Shown here: piece after piece, positions 50,702 to 61,207 of the stretch
How the letters are laid out: the number at the start of each line of letters is the position of its first letter
How positions within the stretch are numbered: position 1 is the stretch's first letter
Assembly (NCBI RefSeq): GCF_026127265.1
Contig: NZ_WWFG01000001.1
Coordinates: 558,001-622,000 of the forward strand
From: Nostoc sp. KVJ3
GTDB lineage: Bacteria; Cyanobacteriota; Cyanobacteriia; Cyanobacteriales; Nostocaceae
Length of the DNA stretch: 64,000 nt
Direction: 5' to 3'
The notes under the pieces: model-generated
The model's input: the letters and a program-made list of their open reading frames with translations, nothing else
What the model was told of the DNA's origin: nothing
The model's database searches: none
Translations under genes and position numbers: made by a program

Positions 50702-51277
50702 ATGACTGCCCTAATTCTGAACCTCAGCCCCACCATTGAACTAACAGATGAGCAGTTCTTCCAACTGTGTCAGAATAATCGAGATTTGCGACTTGAGCGC
50801 ACAGCAGAGGGAGAATTAATTATCATGCCACCAACTGGATGGGAAAGCGGAAATCGCAATAGTAGACTGACACAGCGCTTAGGTAATTGGACTGACGCTG
50901 ATGGCACAGGTTTGGCTTTTGACTCCTCAACGGGTTTCAAGCTTCCTAATGGTGCAAACCGTTCTCCCGATGCGTCTTGGGTGAGCCGGGAGCGATTAGA
51001 AGCCCTAAAGCCCGACCCTGCTAAATTCCTACCGCTTGCTCCCGATTTTGCGGTAGAATTACGCTCTGCTTCAGACAGCTTAAAAACTGTGCAACAAAAA
51101 ATGCAGGAGTACATTGAGAATGGTGTGCGTTTAGGCTGGCTGATCGATCCGCAGAACCAACAGGTGGAAATTTACCGCCCAGGACAGGATGTTGAAATTT
51201 TGCGATCGCCTACTAGCTTATCAGGAGAGGATGTATTGCCTGGATTTATACTGGATTTAGCACAGATTTTGAGTTAA
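50702..51277 (+). CDS. Uma2 family (DUF820) putative restriction endonuclease-like protein
   Basis: 191 residues, typical length. PD-(D/E)xK-fold landmarks: LTDEQFFQLCQNNRDLRLERTAEGELIIMPPTG at the N-terminus, NRSPDASWVSRERLEAL, DFAVELRSASDSLKTVQQKM and GVRLGWLIDPQNQQVEIYRPG. GAGAGG precedes the ATG. This family is hugely expanded in cyanobacteria, often near mobile DNA, with unproven biochemical role. Confidence 0.92.
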   Translation: MTALILNLSPTIELTDEQFFQLCQNNRDLRLERTAEGELIIMPPTGWESGNRNSRLTQRLGNWTDADGTGLAFDSSTGFKLPNGANRSPDASWVSRERLEALKPDPAKFLPLAPDFAVELRSASDSLKTVQQKMQEYIENGVRLGWLIDPQNQQVEIYRPGQDVEILRSPTSLSGEDVLPGFILDLAQILS

Positions 51278-51501
51278 GCGATCGCTCTTTCTAAATTACA
51301 ATTTTTGTGTGCCTAAATAAAAATGGCTTTTTAGCGATCGCAACTAAGCTTCAAATCGTTGAATGATAGGATCTTTTAGATGTTTGATAATATGCTTACT
51401 CACACGTATTGTCAAAAGGCGATCGCTCATTTTACCTTGCTTCACAACATGGCTGATTTGTCACTATATTTTTATAAAAATTTTATCGATAAAACCAAAA
51501 A
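51278..51501. other. Spacer between Uma2 and DUF445 genes
   Basis: Convergent ends; no terminator with a clear T run and no gene seen. Confidence 0.4.
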
Positions 51502-52737
51502 TTAATATTGACTTAATATTAAAAACACTGTCTGCAATAAGCCGATCACAAAACCTAAAACACCACCTAAAGTCACAATCGCTTGCAATTCATTTTTGAC
51601 AATTCCCTCAATTGCAGCTTCCAAATCAGCCGGAGAGGTTGATTTCACTCGATCAACTATCACTTCATCTATTGACAAAATCGGAATAGCCTGTGCCACA
51701 ATTACTTCTAAATCTTTTTCCAAATACTTGTCTAAAATTATAGCCAACTCTTGACTCATCACTTCTAAAGAAGTAATGACAACAGGTGAAGTACTAAGAC
51801 GGTTCAGCAGCACTACAGCAATATTTTCCCAATCAACAGAATCAGTTAATCCTTGTAAAAAATCGCTACCACTGTTTTGCAAATAATGGCGGACACTTTC
51901 GCGGGTAGTCTTTCGCAGTTGGCGCACCGTACCCATTGGCAAATTTTGTAATGATAAATTTTGCAGTAATTTTCTGATGCGATCGCGTATTTGCAAATCT
52001 TGAGTCAATTCCTGCAAGCGAGTATTAGTAGCTTCTTTTTCATCTAAGCAAAAAGTTCGTAGCCGTGTGAGAGTATTACGTAAGCCAAACAAATTTGCTA
52101 CTACCCAATAAGTACCACTGGTTTTTTCGCGGAAGCCTTCATCAATAATTTGAATCGTGCGATCGGTCAAAAAATCAACTATCGCTTGGCGCAGCAGATC
52201 CGGTGGTAAAGCTACTTCTAATAACCAATCAGCAAGCCGCGTAGCTTGTTCTTCACTCAGTTGAAATTCCAGTAATATCTGGTCAAAAATTTGATTGATC
52301 TGTGCTTCCAAAAAGTCTTCACGTCGCGCTAAAACCTTGAGCAATCGTGGTAAGGATTCCCCTAGCAAATCCCGCAAAATTCCCGCCACAATTTTGGCGC
52401 TTTTTTCATTTTTATCTGTTTTGATTTGTTCAATTGCCAGCCGCAACAACCAGAGAATTGCTGCTTGCACGCGTTCTGTTTGCAACAAACGCCGCGCCAA
52501 ATTTTGCAATTCTTCTGGTGTCAATAGTGACCCCATGATTGTATTAGAAATGTTCTTAGCCAGACGTTCCTGGTTGCGGGGAATCAATCCAGGGGTGAAG
52601 GGTACTTTTCGTCCAGCAATGTAAATTGCTCGGTAAGGACGGAACAACATTTTTATGGCTATATCATTTGTGAAATAGCCAATAATTCCACCCAGTAGCG
52701 GGGGAGACACATAAAGCCAAAGATGAGACCAGTCCAC
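51502..52737 (-). CDS. DUF445 family membrane protein
   Basis: 411 residues. The first ~35 residues hold a membrane segment and the signature GYFTNDIAIKMLFRPYRAIYI. The long central part is helical and charged, and a second hydrophobic helix ends the protein (LGGVLGFVIGLLQTVFLIL). The topology, anchored at both ends with a soluble middle, is usual for DUF445 (YheB-like). Function unknown. GTG start at 52737; no strong ribosome binding site. Confidence 0.88.
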   Translation of the reverse strand: MDWSHLWLYVSPPLLGGIIGYFTNDIAIKMLFRPYRAIYIAGRKVPFTPGLIPRNQERLAKNISNTIMGSLLTPEELQNLARRLLQTERVQAAILWLLRLAIEQIKTDKNEKSAKIVAGILRDLLGESLPRLLKVLARREDFLEAQINQIFDQILLEFQLSEEQATRLADWLLEVALPPDLLRQAIVDFLTDRTIQIIDEGFREKTSGTYWVVANLFGLRNTLTRLRTFCLDEKEATNTRLQELTQDLQIRDRIRKLLQNLSLQNLPMGTVRQLRKTTRESVRHYLQNSGSDFLQGLTDSVDWENIAVVLLNRLSTSPVVITSLEVMSQELAIILDKYLEKDLEVIVAQAIPILSIDEVIVDRVKSTSPADLEAAIEGIVKNELQAIVTLGGVLGFVIGLLQTVFLILSQY

Positions 52738-52959
52738 AGGATTTTGGATTTTGGATTTTGCGGTGCAACGCTGCGGAAGGGTTTCCCACCGGAGGCGACT
52801 GCACCAAGACGGATTTTGAATTCTAGATTAGAAATTAGGGATTGGGGATTGGTAATTGGCGGTTATTAGTTATGAGTGATTTTTCTACTAACTACTAACA
52901 ATTTTCCATTAGCCATTACCTATTCCGCAGCCCCCAATCCAAAATCCCAAATCTAAAAT

Positions 52960-53652
52960 CTAAAATTTGCTGACTACCAGCACTCCCATCATACCGTTTG
53001 CAATGGGGTAGTGTGTGGCAAGGGCAAAACCAACTTGACGCGCTAACTCTATTTGTTTTTTGCCTATGGGAAAACGGTCTAAACTAGGACTGATGTAAGC
53101 ATATTCTTCCTTTAACCCTAAATAATTGGCAACTGGCACTACGAAACTATCCAGATATAACTGCTGAAAGGCACGTAGCTGAGGATTACTCGGTCGATGA
53201 AAGTCTAAAATTGCAGCTTTAGCACCTGGTTTCAAAACACGATATAACTCTTGGAGACTGCGGGGAATATCTTTAACATTTCTTAAACCATAGCCCATTG
53301 TTGCGGCATCAAATTGGTTATCGTCAAAGGGTAAATTTAGCACATCAGCTTCTACCCAAGCGATCGCCGGTTGGGGGTACTGTCTTTGGGAACGTAATGA
53401 AGCAGTTTCTAGTAAGTTGGCAGAAAAATCCACTCCATACACCTGTCCTGTTGCTCCTACATGCCGTGCTAAACGTAAGGCTAAATCACCACTCCCGCAG
53501 CATAAATCTAAGGCAGTATCACCCGATTTAGCTGCACTCCATTTCACCGCCATTTCCTTCCAAATCCGATGCTGTCCCAGACTCAACCAATCGTTTAATT
53601 GGTCATAGACTGGAGCAATTCGGTTAAAAATAGACTGAATTTCGTTAGTCAT
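52960..53652 (-). CDS. menG: 2-phytyl-1,4-naphthoquinone / demethylmenaquinone methyltransferase (MenG/UbiE)
   Basis: 230 residues. SAM-binding motif ALDLCCGSGDLALRLA near 55, GVDFSANLLETA, and the family signature MGYGLRNVKDIPRSLQELYRVLKPG near 130. In cyanobacteria this enzyme does the last methylation of phylloquinone for photosystem I. The ATG at 53652 (MTNEIQSIFNRIAPVYDQL) is the true start; the nine codons upstream come from a GGGCATGGGGCAT-type repeat. Confidence 0.93.
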   Translation of the reverse strand: MTNEIQSIFNRIAPVYDQLNDWLSLGQHRIWKEMAVKWSAAKSGDTALDLCCGSGDLALRLARHVGATGQVYGVDFSANLLETASLRSQRQYPQPAIAWVEADVLNLPFDDNQFDAATMGYGLRNVKDIPRSLQELYRVLKPGAKAAILDFHRPSNPQLRAFQQLYLDSFVVPVANYLGLKEEYAYISPSLDRFPIGKKQIELARQVGFALATHYPIANGMMGVLVVSKF

Positions 53653-53727
53653 GGGGTATGGGCATGGGGCATTGGGCATGGGGCATTAGTCATTGGTTCT
53701 TGACAAATGACTAATGACTAATGACAA

Positions 53728-54684
53728 CTAGACAATAACTTGATGGCACTTACTGCTAGTTAGAGCGATCGCTACCAGTTCCGCTGATAAATTAATTAGC
53801 ATTAATTCATCTTCTCTCAAAGTACATGGTTGTTTCCACTGTAGTGATAATACACCTAAGAGTTGATTCCGGTAGCTAATTGGAATAACCAGATGTGCTT
53901 GTACGCCTGTATTTTGGTAGTGAATAGCATCAACTAATTTAGTGTCTTTAGGTACATTTAAGGAAACTTGCATTTGCCTGGTGGCGATCGCTTCCTTTGT
54001 CAGTGGATCAAGAGATAGCCAATTTTCTATTGTACCTGTATCGCTGTAAGTTCCTTGAGTCGCAACCAGATTATTTCCATCTGTAAGTTGCAGGATACAG
54101 CCTTCTGCCCCAAAAGTTTCACTCACAGCCCTCGCAATGGGAGCGAGAGTTTCTTCTAAGCTAGAAGCGGCTTGAGTTACTTGTACCAAAACACTCAGCA
54201 GCGCCATTTGAGCATGAGCCCGGCGTAATTCTTCTGTACGTTGCTTGAGCAAGTCATAGGTTTCTGCTGCTCTTTGCACCACCGCCTTCAGTTCCCCAGG
54301 ATCCCAAGGCTTGGTGATATATTTGTAGACTTGCCCCGCATTAATCGCCTCTACCAAATCTTCAATATCAGTAAATCCGGTGAGAATTATTCTTACTGTA
54401 TCGGGAAACTGAGGTACAGTTTTGCTGAGAAACTCCGTTCCTTTCATTTCTGGCATTCGTTGATCGGAGATAATCACAGCTACCTCCCCTTCTGCGGCCA
54501 AAACTTGTAAGGCGTTCACCCCACTATCAGCTTTCAGAACATTAAAGTCGCGTCGAAAGGTGCGATAAAGCAGATCGAGATTATCTGGCTCATCGTCAAC
54601 TACCAGGATTTTCAGCTTTTTTGGTCGTTCGAGAGTCATTACTTGATATTGGACTTTATCAATTTCGACACTGGGGTTATCCAT
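53728..54684 (-). CDS. Response regulator with C-terminal GAF domain
   Basis: 318 residues. Receiver domain at about 24-140 with acidic pair VVDDE, phospho-acceptor Asp in IISDQRMPE near 73, conserved Thr in LTGFTD and Lys in YITKPW. A short coiled coil (LLKQRTEELRRAHAQMALL) leads to a GAF domain (about 165-310). No output HTH or enzyme domain is present, so it probably senses a ligand or passes phosphate to a partner. AAAGGAA lies about eight bases before the ATG. No kinase is adjacent. Confidence 0.9.
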   Translation of the reverse strand: MDNPSVEIDKVQYQVMTLERPKKLKILVVDDEPDNLDLLYRTFRRDFNVLKADSGVNALQVLAAEGEVAVIISDQRMPEMKGTEFLSKTVPQFPDTVRIILTGFTDIEDLVEAINAGQVYKYITKPWDPGELKAVVQRAAETYDLLKQRTEELRRAHAQMALLSVLVQVTQAASSLEETLAPIARAVSETFGAEGCILQLTDGNNLVATQGTYSDTGTIENWLSLDPLTKEAIATRQMQVSLNVPKDTKLVDAIHYQNTGVQAHLVIPISYRNQLLGVLSLQWKQPCTLREDELMLINLSAELVAIALTSSKCHQVIV

Positions 54685-54962
54685 AAGATATTTCCTTTAA
54701 ATATTCACTATCTTGTTATATTCCATACCAAGCCTAGTTGAGAATAGCTGAAAATCGCCAAGGGTTTATACTGAGTTACTTCGCATATTTTAGAACGCCA
54801 ATAGTAAGCTATACAGAGAAAATTTGCCTACTAAAATATCTGAATTAGAAAAAATTGCACCACAAGAACCAACTAAATCAGCTTAACTATGGCGGTTTTC
54901 ATCATCGATTAATGTAGGTTCACAAACCTTTTTTAGCCCTCCCCAATCCTCCCCTTAGTAAG
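54685..54962. other. Spacer upstream of the response regulator
   Basis: About 280 bases, AT-rich, no gene; contains the regulator's promoter and ends in the CTTAGTAAG target repeat of the next element. Confidence 0.4.
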
Positions 54963-55130
54963 CTATGGTGTACACACATCTCTGTAGAAACCCAAAATCG
55001 TTGGAGATCCCCCTAAATCCTCCGATAAATTGGGGGACTTTAAGAGACTTTTGCCCCCCAATTTATCGGGGGGTTGGGGGGATCAAAAGCCTATGAGTCC
55101 ACTCTCAAAGACTTGTGTGTACACCGTAGC
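54963..55130. repeat. 168 bp element, ends CTAYGGTGTACACACA, 9 bp target duplication
   Basis: The ends are inverted (one mismatch) and CTTAGTAAG is repeated directly at 54954-54962 and 55131-55139. The interior carries GGAGATCCCCCTAAATCC and the palindrome CCCCCAATTTATCGGGGG, also present in 43848-44010. Confidence 0.8.
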
Positions 55131-55372
55131 CTTAGTAAGGGGAGGGTGCGCGACAGCGCGGGTGGGGTATATTTTATGTGATTGGGAAACGCTTTAAGGC
55201 GCGGTAGAAGCCCACAGATATGTGTCGCATCACTCGTAGGATAGATTTAAAAATTACAACCTCCTGTCTCTTTCTGAAATTAAGACAGCAAGTCTGGGTA
55301 GTTCATAGATTAGAATAAGACTTGCTCATGAGGTGTTAATGAACCTCTCAAGTTGAAGCTCGCACTCCGATT

Positions 55373-56461
55373 ATGACTGATCTACCACCCAACGCTCAGA
55401 ATCCCGAAGAAAATGCTACCAACGATCTAGCACAAGAATTACTACGAAGGCTGAGGCAAAAACAAGGCAACTGGGTGGAATGGGGAACGGCGATCGCCTC
55501 GTTGCTAAAAATCGGTTACAATCCCCAAGAAATTTTTGAGGCGACTGGATTTGAGCCGATTCAACAAAATCAAGTGGTTGTTGGTTCTCAAGTTTACAAT
55601 TCTTTGGAAAACTCTGGAGTATCGGCAGAAACGCGATCGCATTATGCCACACGCGGCAGTGATGTTTTATATGAACTGCGTTTGCTTACTCAAGAAGAAC
55701 GCGCCGCCGCCGCCGAACTGATCTTTTTCCACAAAATCGACGCTGATGAGGTGAAGGAAGTCGCAAAAGCCATTAAAGAGTTCTCCTATTACCGGACTTT
55801 ACCAGAAGGCTTTTCTGCCCATCCGGGGGATGCTGTTGCTCACCAAGTTTGGAAACTAGCACGTCAAAATACAGATTTACAACAGCGATCGCGCCTAATA
55901 GCTAAAGGTTTGCGTTTTGCTCACACGCCAGCAGCCAGGAAACAAATAGAACAGCTACTGACTGATTTTACTACCGTTCCCCAGCGTCCAGCACCAATTT
56001 TACCGTTTTACCGTCTGGAATTTGAAGAACAATTACCCCGGATTTTGCCTGTGGTAGGCGAGTTACCATTGTCACGGCAAGATTTGCAAGCTGTGCCAAT
56101 TTTGACCGAAATTGAACCATTTCGACTGGTTAAGTTTTCTGGAAAGCAAGCTTGGGTTCCCTTACCAGGTTGGCAAGTATTATTGGCGGCAGAAGATCCA
56201 GTAGTGATTTTAGCGAATAGCGATCGCTTTCCCATCCAAACCCAAAGCCAAATCGGGCTTGTTGTAGTTGTAGTAGATCGTGCCAAACGAGAATGGGATG
56301 CCTCCAGCTATTTTGTCGTTGAAAATGGTGGTGAATTAGAGTTTCAGTGGTTTGAAACTGAGCCAGAAATTCCCCTACTAGGACAAATTATTATCATTGT
56401 GCGTCCTAAGAAAATTCTGGATGAAGAATTGACTAAGGATTCATGGCAAATTGACGAATAA
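55373..56461 (+). CDS. raf1: RuBisCO accumulation factor 1
   Basis: 362 residues. Helical N-terminal domain (LAQELLRRLRQKQGNWVEWGTAIASLLKIGYNPQEIFEATGFEP, EFSYYRTLPEGFSAHPGDAVAHQVWKLA), linker, then the beta-rich dimerisation domain (LPFYRLEFEEQLPRILPVVGELPLSRQDLQ). Raf1 holds folded RbcL dimers during assembly of form I Rubisco. Start at ATG 55373. Single-gene unit. Confidence 0.95.
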   Translation: MTDLPPNAQNPEENATNDLAQELLRRLRQKQGNWVEWGTAIASLLKIGYNPQEIFEATGFEPIQQNQVVVGSQVYNSLENSGVSAETRSHYATRGSDVLYELRLLTQEERAAAAELIFFHKIDADEVKEVAKAIKEFSYYRTLPEGFSAHPGDAVAHQVWKLARQNTDLQQRSRLIAKGLRFAHTPAARKQIEQLLTDFTTVPQRPAPILPFYRLEFEEQLPRILPVVGELPLSRQDLQAVPILTEIEPFRLVKFSGKQAWVPLPGWQVLLAAEDPVVILANSDRFPIQTQSQIGLVVVVVDRAKREWDASSYFVVENGGELEFQWFETEPEIPLLGQIIIIVRPKKILDEELTKDSWQIDE

Positions 56462-56639
56462 ATTCAATTTTAGATTTTGCCAACTTAACACAAAGGTGAT
56501 GTCCAGCAAGGAACTGAAGTTCACCCGCTTTTAGCAAAAGTCATCTGAAGATGACTAAATACCTAAAAAATCTCTAATCTACTGAAGTAGACTTTAGCTA
56601 AAAGCCAGAGAACTATTCCTAGCTTAAGTTGACCTTTTT

Positions 56640-56930
56640 TTAATTAAAAATTAAAAGTTAAAAATTAAGAAGAATAATAATTTTTAATTAATTAATTTTG
56701 GGTACAAGCCCCCACCCTTCGGGAATTAAAAATGCAAAATTAAAAATTAAAAATTTCAGAGAATCCCCTCAATTTTTAATTAATAATTTTTAATTTTTAA
56801 TTGGAGCGAAGCGACTTGTGGTGGTTCAAGCCCCCACTGATTGCAATTTTTAATTAATAATTTTTAATTTTTAATTGGAGCGAAGCGACTTGACGCTCCG
56901 TTCGCAATGACATAGTTATAAATTTTCACA
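56640..56930. repeat. AT-rich repeat block with a duplicated 49 bp unit
   Basis: Copies at 56770-56818 and 56844-56892 are identical; each runs from CAATTTTTAATTAATAATTT to GGAGCGAAGCGACTTG. The rest is TTAAAAATTAAAA-type low-complexity sequence. Gene-free spacer before the helicase. Confidence 0.85.
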
Positions 56931-56975
56931 CCCACTTACTTACATTCAATATTTATTTAAAATATAAAATTTGAT

Positions 56976-59410
56976 ATGTCAGACTCTAAATTTATTGCTC
57001 CTGTGGCTCAAGAATCCCTGCACTCAGAATTGTCTGAACGATCGCCTGTTCCTTCTCTAGGGGAGAAAATTCTCGCAATTCGCAACAGTCTCCGCCCTGG
57101 ACAACAACAAATGGCTGACTGGCAATCTGGCCCTTTGGCTATTTCTGCCGTTCCTGGCGCAGGCAAATCTACTGGGATGGCTGCGGCAACAGCGATCGCG
57201 ATCGCCCGTCAATATGAACGCTATGCCCAGTCGCGCCCATCCTCGCGTCGTCATCTGGTAGTTGTCACCTTTACTCGTTCTGCTGCTGCCAACATTAAAG
57301 CGAAGATCCGCAAATTTTTACGAGATGATTTATCTTTGCCTCAGACAGGATTTTTCGTCTATACCCTACATGGTTTAGCGTTGAACATTGCCAGCCGTCA
57401 TTCTGATTTATCGGGTTTGCAGTTAGAAAACGTCACATTAATTACACCAACCCAAAGTCATCGCTTTATCAGAACAGCCGTAGAACAATGGATTGTGAAT
57501 AATCCCGGAATATATTTACGGTTATTAGAAGGTCATCAATTTGACGGAGAAGAGACAGAAAGGTTGCGTCGCCAATCGGTGTTACGAACAGAAGTATTGC
57601 CGGAATTGGCTAATACAGTCATTCATGAAGCAAAAAGTTCTGGGATATCGCCAGAAAAATTACGGGAGTGGAGTAGACAAACCACAGACGAATATACAAT
57701 TTTGAGCGTAGCGGCGGGATTGTATGAGCAATATCAAAACTTAATGCGATCGCGTGACTTTATCGATTACGACGATATGATTTTAGCCGCACTGCGCGTT
57801 TTAGAAAACGACAGCGCCCGTCGCATTGAGCAAAATCAAGTTTTCGCCGTCTTTGAAGACGAAGCCCAAGATTCTAGCCCCTACAGACGCAGCTGTTGGA
57901 AATTTTGGCGAGTGATGGGGGAGATAAGGGAGATAATTCTTGTACAGACACGATTAATCGCGTCTCTCCTAACTCAGCACTCAACTTAGTCCGAGTTGGC
58001 GATCCAAATCAAGCGATTAACTCTACCTTCACCCCAGCCGATCCGATTTATTTTCGGCAATTTTGCGAAGAGTGCGATCGCATCCAACGATTGGCAACGA
58101 TGGATCAAGCTGGTCGCAGTACTAGAATTATCATTGAAGCGGCTAACTTTGCCCTGAAATGGATCAATAATCAATCCTTAGCAAAAAGCAATAACGGACA
58201 AGAAATTCCTGAGAATCGACAAGTACCATTTCGCTTCCAGACAATTCGCCCTGTTGAAACTGGCGACCCACAAAAGAACGCCAACCCAGCACCAATTGGA
58301 CGGGGATTAGAACTTTATACCCCGCGTGATATTCATCACACCGTCGAATTGTTATCTCAAAGAGTCATCGAGTTATTTGGTGAAGATCCAACACAAAATA
58401 GTGCAGCGATTTTAGTGCGAGAAAATCGTCAAGGAAGATGGTTAGCAGAGGCTCTAGCACCTCTGTGCAAAGAGCATAATATTACACTTTACGATGTGGG
58501 AGAACGCGATCGCCGTTCCCATGTTCCCCAAGAGATTTTAGCATTGCTGCAATTTTGCGATCGCCCCCACTCCCCTGATTACCTCAAAGCCGCATTAGAA
58601 GCATTAGTACAGCGCCAGTTAATTCCTACCCAAGACCTCAACGCCCTTGCTAGTCTCCCAGAAGAATTTTTGTATCCTGGCCCTCTAGCAACAACCCAGG
58701 CAGAAACAGTCCAAAAAGCTGCGCGCTTGTGTCGCAATTTACTTCGTGCCCGCTTGGAATTGCCCCTCTATCAGCTAATTTCTTTTCTCGCTTTGACCTT
58801 AAATTACGACCAGGCAGAATTGGCAACTGCTGACAAACTTGCAGAACGGGTAAACCAGCAGATAGCTGGCAATAGTTCAATGGTGGGAATGCTGTCAGCT
58901 TTAAGTGAAATCGTTAGTTCCGAACGGTTTGAACCAGTGGAAACTGAAGATTCGGAAGAACGTTACACCCGTCGCGGTCAACTGACCATTATTACCATGC
59001 ACAAAGCCAAAGGGCTGGATTGGGACTATGTATTTCTTCCGTTTCTCCACGAAAACTTGATTCCCGGTAGATTTTGGGTTCCTCCCCAAAGCCAGTTCTT
59101 AGGTGATTTTACCTTATCAGAAGTAGCCCGCGCCCAAATTCGCGCTGCTCTCCACGGAGAATCTACTATCCCAGATGTGACACAAGCATGGGAACAAGCA
59201 AAGCACTTGAAAATATCTGAGGAGTACCGTTTACTCTACGTTGCAATGACACGAGCAAAGCGTTTGGTGTGGATGTCAGCAGCCCAGAAAGCCCCCTTTA
59301 CTTGGAGTAAACCAGATAATTTACAAGAACAAGCGCCTTGTCCAGTTTTTCCAGCATTAAAGCGCCAATTTCCTGAATGTGTGGTGAATTTGGCAGTAAT
59401 GGCTAAATAA
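56976..59410 (+). pseudogene. UvrD/Rep-type ATP-dependent helicase broken by a one-base frameshift
   Basis: Two overlapping frames (56976-57989, 57896-59410) make one SF1 helicase of about 810 residues. N-terminal part: Q-motif RPGQQQMADW, Walker A AVPGAGKST near 62, motif Ia TFTRSAAANIK, IDYDDMILAAL and motif II FAVFEDEAQDSSP. Then the frame is lost at CCCC (57878-57881). Read in the other frame the sequence continues LQTQLLEILASDGG, VGDPNQAINSTFTPADP (motif III), MHKAKGLDWDYVFLP (motif V) and YRLLYVAMTRAKRLVWM (motif VI). One missing C explains everything. Sequencing error, true pseudogene or phase variation cannot be told apart here. Confidence 0.88.
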
Positions 59411-59510
59411 GGGCGATCAAGACTATTTGTGCAACAGTTTACTAGCGATCGCATTGGCAATTTTAAGCGTGTATAGACACGGATTTTCGCGTCTCTGAGT
59501 CAAGCAATAC

Positions 59511-60179
59511 TTAAATCAGCGATGCAATGATATTAATACTCATAGCTAAAATAGTAGTATTAAAAAAGAAGGATAATACACTATGTAACAGAGTCAAGCG
59601 TCTCATATCGCGTGATGTCGTCTCCACATCTGAAACTTGACTAGTCATGCCAACTACAAAAGAATAATATAAAAATTCCCAATAGTCTGGACAGTCATTA
59701 TTAGGAAAATCTAAACCTCTGACGATTTCTTCACTATTACTATGATTAATATATTTGTAATAGCTGTGTGCATACTGCACTGCAAACATCGTATGCACCA
59801 GCAGCCAGGAACCGACAATAGTCATAATTGCAAGTACGACATGTAGGGTCAGCAGAATTATTGACAACCCTTTTTTATCAGTTAGTAAAAACCCAATAGC
59901 TAAGACACTAGCACAAGCCGCAGCGATCACCAACATGAATATAGCTAAATGTCCTTCATATTCATTCTCAGAATAACGGCGAATTTTTTCTGGGGTAGCC
60001 TTGGCCATTTTCCACCACGTTACGGCTAAGAAAAAGTCAATACCGGAGTTCCAAGCGCAGAGTATGCGAGTGGGTAAGTGTAGCCAACGCGGAAGGATTA
60101 CTGAAACTAATACAGCTAGTCCGATAGCAATTATCAGTCTAGGTCGAGAGTCAAAGTTTTTAAATAAGTTACGTTTCAC
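59511..60179 (-). CDS. DUF1345 family membrane protein
   Basis: 222 residues with about five hydrophobic helices and the family's conserved central segment HTMFAVQYAHSYYKY and FLYYSFVVGMTSQVSDVETTSRDMRRLTLLHSVLSFFFNT. Function of DUF1345 is unknown; a channel-like role has been guessed. GTG start at 60179. Confidence 0.9.
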   Translation of the reverse strand: MKRNLFKNFDSRPRLIIAIGLAVLVSVILPRWLHLPTRILCAWNSGIDFFLAVTWWKMAKATPEKIRRYSENEYEGHLAIFMLVIAAACASVLAIGFLLTDKKGLSIILLTLHVVLAIMTIVGSWLLVHTMFAVQYAHSYYKYINHSNSEEIVRGLDFPNNDCPDYWEFLYYSFVVGMTSQVSDVETTSRDMRRLTLLHSVLSFFFNTTILAMSINIIASLI

Positions 60180-60506
60180 AAATATTTTGCACCAATTGAT
60201 GGCGATTAGGAATAGTACCCCAGTTGCTCCTCTTTACATTTTTTTGCCAAAGTTCGTGGTTAAGGATGAACTCACGGCGGTGTTTGAGAAGTTCATAAAA
60301 GCTGTTATACCAGGGATTTTACCTTAAAACTGATGTGAGTATCACCGAAACAGTGCTGAATTTTGTAGAGGGGACATAATGAATCAAGCTGCTCATCAGT
60401 GGCGTTTAGCGATTGTTCAAATGATTTTTTATTTGAGAACCGCTATATTATATGCTTGAATAAATAAATCACCTTAACTCTATAAAAATAAATATTTTAA
60501 GTAACT
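60180..60506. other. Spacer between DUF1345 and tsaB
   Basis: About 330 bases, no supported gene. It carries a single GAGAACCGCTATA end (about 60437-60449) matching the MITE at 25177-25282, so it may hold a decayed copy. Confidence 0.4.
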
Positions 60507-61166
60507 TTGACAACACAAATAAAAACTCTTGCAATAAATAAATACGCATTGGCACTACACACCACAACACCCGAATTGGGTTTGGCAATTAGTGATTTTG
60601 CTGGTGAAACTCGCTCTCAAGTTTGGAATTTAGGGCGTGATTTATCTAGCTTAGTGCATCAATATTTAATTGAATTTATCAAACCACAAACTTGGGCAGA
60701 TTTATCCTTTATCGCAGTTGCAAAAGGCCCTGGCGGTTTTACCGGAACTCGGATCGGCGTTGTCATGGCTCGAACTTTAGGGCAACAGTTAGATATCCCT
60801 GTATTTACGATTTCAACTTTAGCCGCAGTAGCTTGGTCAGAAGCAGGTAAAAGTCAAAATATCAAAACTCTGGCAGTAGAAATGCCAGCACAACGAGGTC
60901 AAATTTTTGCTGCCATTTATCAGTTTGAGCCTGATACTTCTAAACTAAAAGCGTGTTTACCAGATACAGTGTTAACACCAGAAGCATGGCAGGAAACTTT
61001 AGCGAATTGGAACACTAATTATCAATTGATTCACGCCCAATCTGGGTTAGCAGCGACAGTAACAAGTATTTTAGAACTAGCTAATCTCAATTGGCAAGAA
61101 GGCAAGTTTCCTAATTGGTCAGAGGCTTTGCCATATTATGGGCAGCATCCAGTAGAGGGTGGATAA
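60507..61166 (+). CDS. tsaB: tRNA threonylcarbamoyladenosine biosynthesis protein TsaB
   Basis: 219 residues. ASKHA-fold partner of TsaD: N-terminal LALHTTTPELGLAI, LVHQYLIEFIKPQTWADLSFIAVAKGPGGFTGTRIGVVMARTLGQQL near 50-95, and AVEMPAQRGQIFAAIYQ. Needed for the universal t6A37 modification of tRNAs that read ANN codons. The start is TTG at 60507, as no ATG occurs before conserved sequence. A repeat follows the stop codon. Confidence 0.92.
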   Translation: MTTQIKTLAINKYALALHTTTPELGLAISDFAGETRSQVWNLGRDLSSLVHQYLIEFIKPQTWADLSFIAVAKGPGGFTGTRIGVVMARTLGQQLDIPVFTISTLAAVAWSEAGKSQNIKTLAVEMPAQRGQIFAAIYQFEPDTSKLKACLPDTVLTPEAWQETLANWNTNYQLIHAQSGLAATVTSILELANLNWQEGKFPNWSEALPYYGQHPVEGG

Positions 61167-61207
61167 TGTTTTTAAATTGTCATCACCTACGACAAAGCTT
61201 TCCAGAC

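Noticed and set aside
57878..57881. Programmed -1 frameshifting in the helicase gene
   Set aside because: The site lacks an X XXY YYZ slippery heptamer, so a simple indel is the more economical explanation.
60001..60327. 108-codon plus-strand frame opposite DUF1345
   Set aside because: The first half is the antisense of the DUF1345 gene, and no start signal or domain is seen in the rest.
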